From Microvelia longipes (lineage: Eukaryota; Arthropoda; Insecta; Hemiptera; Veliidae), in assembly GCA_018340805.1 (NCBI GenBank), contig JACMZG010000008.1, positions 26,401,119-26,465,118 on the forward strand: a stretch of DNA of 64,000 bases. Direction: 5' to 3'. Under the pieces are notes generated by a model. It searched no databases. It was not told the origin of the DNA and was given only the letters and a program-made list of their open reading frames with translations. Within the stretch, counting starts at the first letter, position 1. Each line of letters opens with the position of its first letter. Below are positions 57,740 through 64,000 of this stretch, piece by piece. Both the position numbers and the translations under genes were made by a program.

Positions 57740-60230
57740 TGTCTATAATTATTTTCCTTAAGTTTCACAACTTCAAGTTCCTTAGATGTCAATATGATAA
57801 TTTATTAATTATTCAGTGCTTTTCTATAAATAAATATATTCATTTATCCAATTTATTTTCTATTTATTGTTTTGAATAAGCATAATTTTGTATTTTCACC
57901 TAGAATAGACGATTACAAGAATTCAGTTTAAGTTTTATATTTAATGTAAAAATATAATTTGAACCAGTTTTTCCTTCAGCTTAGAAACAATGGATAAAAA
58001 GTGTTTATGGGTTTTATTCCAAAGGACGTTATTTAGTGTTGAAATATGTATAAATAAAAATAAACTTTAAATAAAACGGGAAACAGATTCTATTTTTATT
58101 TGAAATTTATGTCTGGGCAGGAGCATTTATTTGTGGAATATCTAGTAAAATACATATATTGCAAATTTGTACTATCATAAGGTTGTTCCTTTTAACTACT
58201 GTGCTACATTTTGTATTTTGTTAGAAGTCCATGTTAGAATAAAAGAGTAGATACTGTAAGCGTATTCTGGAACATAGTGCGTTGGGTTTTTATCCTTTAA
58301 ACAGCGAGGATGTTTTTATTGGTCAGTCGGAAGTTTTTACTAGTCAGTCGTCATTCTTATCCCTCTGTAAGGCTAAAAAGGATAAAGAGGCTAGATGTAA
58401 TTTCTAAGCCCTACTGTACTCCCCCAGGCACTGTTAGTGGAAAAAAGGCAAGAAAATACCGTAATTGTTGTTTCAATGAGCTGTCCTATAAGATTGCTTT
58501 TAGTGCTCTGCAATAACCTGTCTGACTTTTACATTGCCTATTTCCTTACTGGGTGTAATAATAATATTTTCTTTTTTTGTGCAACAAACATGTATTATTT
58601 GAACTTCTTACAGTTGAACTGTTATAGTAATGTAATTAAAACAAACACAACTAACACCTTTTTGTGTTTAGACGACAAAATATTGCCTTTTTACCCTTTT
58701 AAAACAAATGAAACTTTTTAAATTTAGTTTTGGTTTGTATTTTGGTTGTAGGTTTTTCCGAACCTGCAAGTTTAGTGTAAATATATTTAAGGGTTTTTAT
58801 GTTCCGTTGCCGGTTTTTTTTATTTATAAAATTAATTTAATAAACGAAAATAGTGAAAGAAAAAATATTTGTAAATTTATCTGTATAAGTGGTAGATAAA
58901 TTTACCAAGTATATGTAATAAATATGTTTTTCTGTCACTCTTTTTTAGAGACATAAAATAATATTTCCTAAATTAATGTTTCGATGCCAGTTTTATACAG
59001 TCAGCAATAAGATTAAGTCAGCGTACCTTTTCGTTGGTGAGGATAATAAGCTTCAATAGGTATGAAATAAAATTGCATTTGTGAAATTTATTTGTTTCTC
59101 TTCGAAAAAGAAAATAATCAAAGCTTTATTCTAATTCTCGCTATACTGTTTATTATTCAAGTTGTACATTCGCTTTTATTCTATAAGACTTCAGTAGGTC
59201 AACTTAATGTTTTTATAGGAAGCGTTAATAAAATTTAATTATCTTAACTATTATTTGAATTTGTTAAGATGATAGTATCTCTTTATTCTAACTTGAAATC
59301 TCAAGTAAAGAGGCGATGTTAAAAGGAAAAGAAAAGTTGATATTTTTGTGTCGTGGAATATTTTGTGCATGATATCTCGAGATAGTCTTTATCTGAGTTT
59401 TTCAGACCGTGCTTTCCTAGGCCTCTTCACGTCTCTATAACACTATAACGATCCTTTTTCCACTCTCCTTCGCTCTCTGAATAGAAATTGCTATTTTTTT
59501 AAAAAAAAGAGTAACTCGAAAAATCTTAAAAAGGGGAACAAAAAGAAAGTTAAGGCTTCAAATCTTGTATAAAATATAAAACTTATATACCTAGAAGAAA
59601 AGTAATCTCGGCATAAATACGGTTTAGCTCTTTATACTGTAAACAGAGTAATAAAGTTTCTTTAGTCGAACAATAGAAATAAAATAGTAACACTTCTCTC
59701 AGTTAAAACCCTGTTATTGAATCAGTTTCATCTTATAAAATAAATTACTGTAAAAGTATTTTTATTGTTTATACATTTGGCGCATTCTATAACTGTAGCA
59801 ATGCGTTTATTATCGATTTATAATTTAGAGCTTAAAGGTATAGTGTGTATTTTTCAATTATCAACTTGAGTAATTATACAAACTTAAGAATTGTTTAAAA
59901 CTTGAATTAAAAAATTCTCTTAACAAAATTTTAATTGCGGAAGAAAATCCTTAACATTGACTGTATTATTAACATAATACTGAGTCATTAACGTCCTCCG
60001 TTTTTACCAGTTCTGCGTAGACAGTATATAAATAGATACTCGTCCTAAACAAATTAATACCTTTGAAAGCATGATTAAAAACTGCATATAACTAACTACA
60101 TGTTAAAATACATATAAAACTTTTTTCTTCGAATTATGCTGTATGTAAAACGATATACTAAAAACGACTTGTAAATCTTTCAAAGAATTTTATTTGATTA
60201 CTTCCTAATTTAGTAGTTAATTAGAAAAAT
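57740..60230 (+). other. Intron 3 segment, nothing recognised
   Basis: AT-rich sequence. Three overlapping plus-strand open frames lie at 58310-58899; the middle one is Cys/Phe/Asn-rich. None has a recognisable domain, splice context or codon bias. I see no supported gene. Confidence 0.45.
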
Positions 60231-60234
60231 ATTG

Positions 60235-60690
60235 TTTCAAAAATCCGAAACCAGGTTGTCACCGGAATTATCCGTTTCAGGCGTTTTAAGACCTATTAAG
60301 GGGTTTCAAAAGTTGCTGTGGTATATGTACTCCTAGTGCTTTTATGCTAGAGTTGAAATTATTATATATGACTGACTACATGCATGCCAAATCTCAAATC
60401 CATGGACGAATAAATTTTTGCTGTCATTATTGCGGGTTAATGACGCCATAACCCGCGGTTATGGGTTAATGGCCCCATGAATTATTTTCTTGATAGCTCA
60501 ACAAGACCTAAAGATTGACACTGGGAGATATGATTATAACCGACACACACATACATACAGACAGTCTACTTGGTAAAAACCACTCAGGGGGTCACTTGAA
60601 ACGGATAATTCAGGTAAAATCCCGGTTTCGGAATTTTTGCAAACACAATACTTTTTCTATTTACAATCGGCATAAATGAGGGAAAGTAAA
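60235..60690. repeat. 5S-like repeat, head-to-head inverted pair of termini
   Basis: The left half (plus) reads ATCCGAAACCAGGTTGTCAC, CGGAATTATCCGTTTCAGGC. The right half (minus) reads CTTGAAACGGATAATTCAGG, AAAATCCCGGTTTCGGAATT. Both halves hold the same family terminus in opposite orientation, giving a foldback of about 450 bp. A second small inverted block, ATAACCCGCGGTTAT, sits in the middle. The 5S-like core is absent. Confidence 0.85.
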
Positions 60691-61580
60691 AATACTTTTT
60701 ATGATAATTGAGTTTTTAATTTAAATTATTAAATTGTCATAAACTACATAAATAAATAATTATATTTTTTAAACTTTATTGATTATTCAATAAATATATT
60801 TGAAATAGTGATCATACTAGTTAAGTGACTTTGATAAAAGGGACAGATTTGATAAAAGGGATGACCCAGTGGTCATATTCCTTGGCGTGGTAGGGACAAT
60901 TTTATATTTCACTGTTGATTTAAAAATATGACTTGAACTAAATCAGAGGAATAGAATTTAGTTTAATTTTGAATAGTTGAATTTCCTGAAATTATAAATG
61001 AAAATTATTTTTATCATTTATTTTAAAAAAAACTATAAATAAAGCTTAGTGTTTCCTAGCTAAATAAAAACCATTGAACTTCGTAAGGTATTCAATTTAA
61101 TGCTTAACTGAATAATCAAATAATAGATGAATGAACAATAATAAAAATACATAAAATAAAGATTTAACAATATAGTGCTCCATATTAGTTTATTCATAGA
61201 AACTAAATTTAGACTGACAGGATAAACTAGATGTAAATAGATTGATATAATTTTACCTGAAATTGTATTATAAAATATTCTATATCTTGCCAAAGGTATA
61301 AAGATATTCCTTATTCTATTTAAGGTACTTTTTCTCCACTTATATTCTGTGGTATTTTTATAACATCAGCATAATAACATTGTGGAGGTTTGTAATTTTA
61401 AGCCGAAAATGTATTCTGTGTTAAAGGATTTTATTTAGAGCTGTCAATATTTTTTCACTGGGTATTGTAAGAGATAAAAATTGGCAGGAAGCTCTTTCTT
61501 AACTCCAGGAAATTCTGTGACGTCATATAATAATTTATAGTACCTTGTAATGTAACAATCTGCTAAAAAATATGACTTAT
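60691..61580 (+). other. Intron 3 segment, nothing recognised
   Basis: AT-rich. The short minus-strand open frame at 61060-61293 has no recognisable motif. Confidence 0.4.
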
Positions 61581-61582
61581 TT

Positions 61583-62370
61583 AAAAACAAAATAGGTACG
61601 GGGTACCTCTGATTTTTCCTCACCACATCGGATATATATCTAATATATTAACTATTCGCTAAATTTATACTGCAAACTAGTCTATAGCCCCGATTCGCTC
61701 GTCCTCTCAGATAGTAATTTCATAAGTTTTATGAAACTCACCTGTTTTTAGGTCCCACCTGTCCCCCATCCAGGCCCTGACCTAACTTGATGTTGCTTAA
61801 CTTTTATGAGCCTACAAAAACCGTAGATAGACTTGCCGTATTAAAACATAACTCACTAGACTTATTTATTACGTAAAAGGATACACTTGTACCAAATTTT
61901 AACTCAATTGGATTATTTTCCGATTTTTTACATTTTTAAAAACGTATAAAAATTTAAATATTAGTATATTAGTCTTCATTGTTATGAGTAATTTTGATAT
62001 TGTATTTTCTAGTAATTTTATTAATAAATTTGAAATTGTATTTATAAGCACCACATTAAGTGTCTTTATCAGAATTACGTATACAAGTTATTTAATAAAA
62101 ATAAACTAATGCTGATAATGAGATGAAACTTGGCCCATAGCTTTGTTTTGATTACATGCGTGCCAAATCTCAAATCTATCGGAAAAAAATTCCGTGTTCA
62201 ATGAATTTTACATACACACTCACACGTACAGACAGACATACATGTAAAAACTAAAGATGGAGGGTTTCCAGAGAAGGTCTGGAAACAACTAAAACGGACA
62301 ATTACAGTAACATTCCGGCAAACATAATACTTTTCCTGTATACCTGCGCTATAAAGGAAGGAAGGAAAAG
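61583..62370 (-). repeat. 5S-like dispersed repeat, minus copy with 5S core
   Basis: Runs from ACGGGGTACCTCTGATTTTT and CACCACATCGGATAT to ACTAAAACGGACAATTACAG and GCAAACATAATACTTTTCC. The internal 5S-like core is at 61758-61804. A non-homologous AT block (about 61950-62100) interrupts it. Confidence 0.85.
61758..61804 (-). repeat. 5S rRNA-like segment
   Basis: On the minus strand AAGTTAAGCAACATCAAGTT, then AGGTCAGGGCCTGGATGGGG, matches the 5S internal control region in order and spacing. Confidence 0.78.
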
Positions 62371-62649
62371 TAAGCATTAAATAGGTAAAAATTATTTAAA
62401 TTTAAAGCCTAATGATTTATTATTTACTGTTTAAAAGTGATTTCCTTAATAGACATGAGGAAATCAACTATTCTACATTATACTAAGACTATTCTCTAGA
62501 GATCTGATGTGGTCTGTATAACCTAATTTCCACGAGAGAGATTTGTGGAGGTGTGTGGCTTTACATACCTCGTATAGTAACAGATTATTATGGATGTTTA
62601 ACATAATAGCGTTGAGGAAAATTCATAAAAATATACTGTTTTTTTACTT

Positions 62650-63230
62650 TTCCTTTTTGTAGGCATAAAAGTAAAGTATTGTGTTTGCAAAAAAACTCTA
62701 AAACCGAGATATCATCGGAATTATCCGTTTCAAGTTTTTAAGGCCTCTTAAGTGGTTTTATAAAGTGTGTGTGTCTGTTATCATTGTAGCTCTCAGAGTA
62801 GTTATGCTAGAAAGTTGAAATTTTGTACGAACATCAGTCAATAGGTTCAGTTGTGCTGCCCGGAAAAAAATTTATTATGACGTCATTAATTCGAAATAAT
62901 AGTTCAGGAAAAACATATGTAAGACTAACATATGTGCTATGTTTCATCTCATTATCAAGTCCAAATTGTTTTATATGATTTGTGTACGTTTCTTAAAACA
63001 TTGTGAACCTTTACGCAGTAAATAAGTACACCAAGTTTCGTTTCAATAAGTGATATGATCCATTTACACAGATGGATCATAAAATGGATCATTAAAGTTA
63101 AGCAGCATAAAGGGTGGCCATTGCCCGGATGGGTTACTGGCTGGATCTGAGGACGAGAGGATGGGCGTAGCGAATGTGATGTGATGAGGAAAAGTTCCGA
63201 AGTACTCCTCAGCAGATTTTTTACTAAGTG
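62650..63230 (+). repeat. 5S-like dispersed repeat, plus copy
   Basis: Starts near AAAGTATTGTGTTTGCAAAA, then ATCGGAATTATCCGTTTCAA. It includes TGTGTGTCTGTTATCATTGT, a 5S-like core at 63095-63142 and GAGGATGGGCGTAGCGAATG. It ends GTGATGAGGAAAAGTTCCGA. The minus-strand open frame across its right part is incidental. Confidence 0.87.
63095..63142 (+). repeat. 5S rRNA-like segment
   Basis: AAGTTAAGCAGCATAAAGGG, TGGCCATTGCCCGGATGGGT, TACTGGCT: the same block as at 26419, slightly diverged. Confidence 0.72.
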
Positions 63231-64000
63231 TTTCAACCCAACATATTTAATTACACAAAATATTAGTTTTCACTAATCTTGCCGAATAAAATTGAGAAGT
63301 AAGAACTGCATTTAAAACTTGATAAATTTATTCATATTAACTTATCTAAATAACATTTACATGAAATAATCTAAAACATTTAATTTTTTGAAATATAATA
63401 TTAATAATACCCTATAATTATTCAATTCAAGATAAAAATTTACATAAGTGGTGCTTCTTAGTTTAATATAGAATAGTAAAGAGCCTGTACAAAATGCCTC
63501 ATAATCTGTTATCTCATTAAAACTTAAATCGAAATTCAAACTATTTATATATGTATCAGATCTATATATGCGTATGTATACATTTAACGTAATATTTATA
63601 TTCGTGATCATGTAGTTAATAATAATATTAGATGCTATAATAATGTTAAAATTATAATATTATTTTACATCTGTATTAATGATCTAGTTAGTATTGAATT
63701 GTATATCGCATTGTGCAGGCCCATTATGTTAAAATATTAATATTAATAAATTATGTTATAAAGCTATTTATTTGTATATAATTGTAGTATTTAAACTGAC
63801 TACGCATTGCCAGTTCCAGTAAGAAAAACTAGAATTACTATCATCAGTATTTGCATTCTGGTGTGTCTCACAGTCTGCATCTATTTCCCTTCAATGTTGT
63901 TAAAATAAGAATGAGATAGTCTCTAAGTTTCAGCTTTTGTCCCCCTATTTTCTAACCAGATTATTTATTACTTATTAGATGAGTATATAAAACCTGGTTC
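63231..64000 (+). other. Right-end intron sequence, nothing recognised
   Basis: AT-rich. The minus-strand open frame 63357-63611 has no recognisable motif. No exon was found before the window ends. Confidence 0.45.

Noticed and set aside
58310..58899. Three overlapping plus-strand frames as a possible gene
   Set aside because: Short, overlapping in different frames, AT-biased, with no domain or splice structure.

Overview
The window looks like an intron-dominated piece of an arthropod (probably insect) nuclear genome. It is strongly AT-rich, and only about 0.7 kb is plausible host coding sequence. The rest is spliceosomal intron sequence carrying a non-LTR retrotransposon, decayed LTR retroelements, foldback elements, satellites and microsatellites. 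There is no bacterial, plasmid or viral gene organisation. The species cannot be fixed from the sequence; the very long introns fit an insect with a large genome.

Host gene (+ strand): three internal exons can be read at 1809-2107, 17703-17930 and 52112-52273. All junctions between them are phase 0, with introns of about 15.6 kb and 34 kb. They encode a cysteine-containing, N-glycosylation-sequon-rich extracellular polypeptide. From pattern memory only, it resembles the ectodomain of THSD1-type membrane proteins. The first and last exons of the gene lie outside the window. Intron 1 uses a GC-AG splice pair and holds a nearly full-length, antisense LINE of about 7.8 kb (6611-14398) of the I superclade, with APE endonuclease, RT and RNase H. 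It is flanked by a 29-30 bp target-site duplication and broken by a few frameshifts. Intron 2 holds a long TTAA-flanked foldback element, a dispersed repeat family with a 5S-rRNA-like core, fossils of Ty3/gypsy integrase and Ty1/copia RNase H, a 28-bp minisatellite, and other foldbacks.

47201-54579 is a near-identical tandem pair of about 3.69 kb units. The units meet at a single N and contain exon 3 twice, with a 2-bp deletion in the first copy. The simplest reading is two overlapping contigs or alleles joined without merging. Inside each unit, and again as a three-copy array at 56782-57727, is a satellite-like repeat of 316 bp. Each well-preserved monomer contains a complete type III hammerhead ribozyme core: cleavage triplet GUC, CUGAUGA box, a 4-bp stem II, GAAA box and a 6-bp closing stem III. 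Its stem I segment is only the self-complementary GGCGCC, which suggests a dimeric hammerhead. This retrozyme-like ribozyme satellite is the most interesting item in the window.

After the duplication lie a truncated Ty3/gypsy (Mag-like) gag with a primer-binding-site-like sequence, then more copies of the 5S-like repeat family up to the right end.
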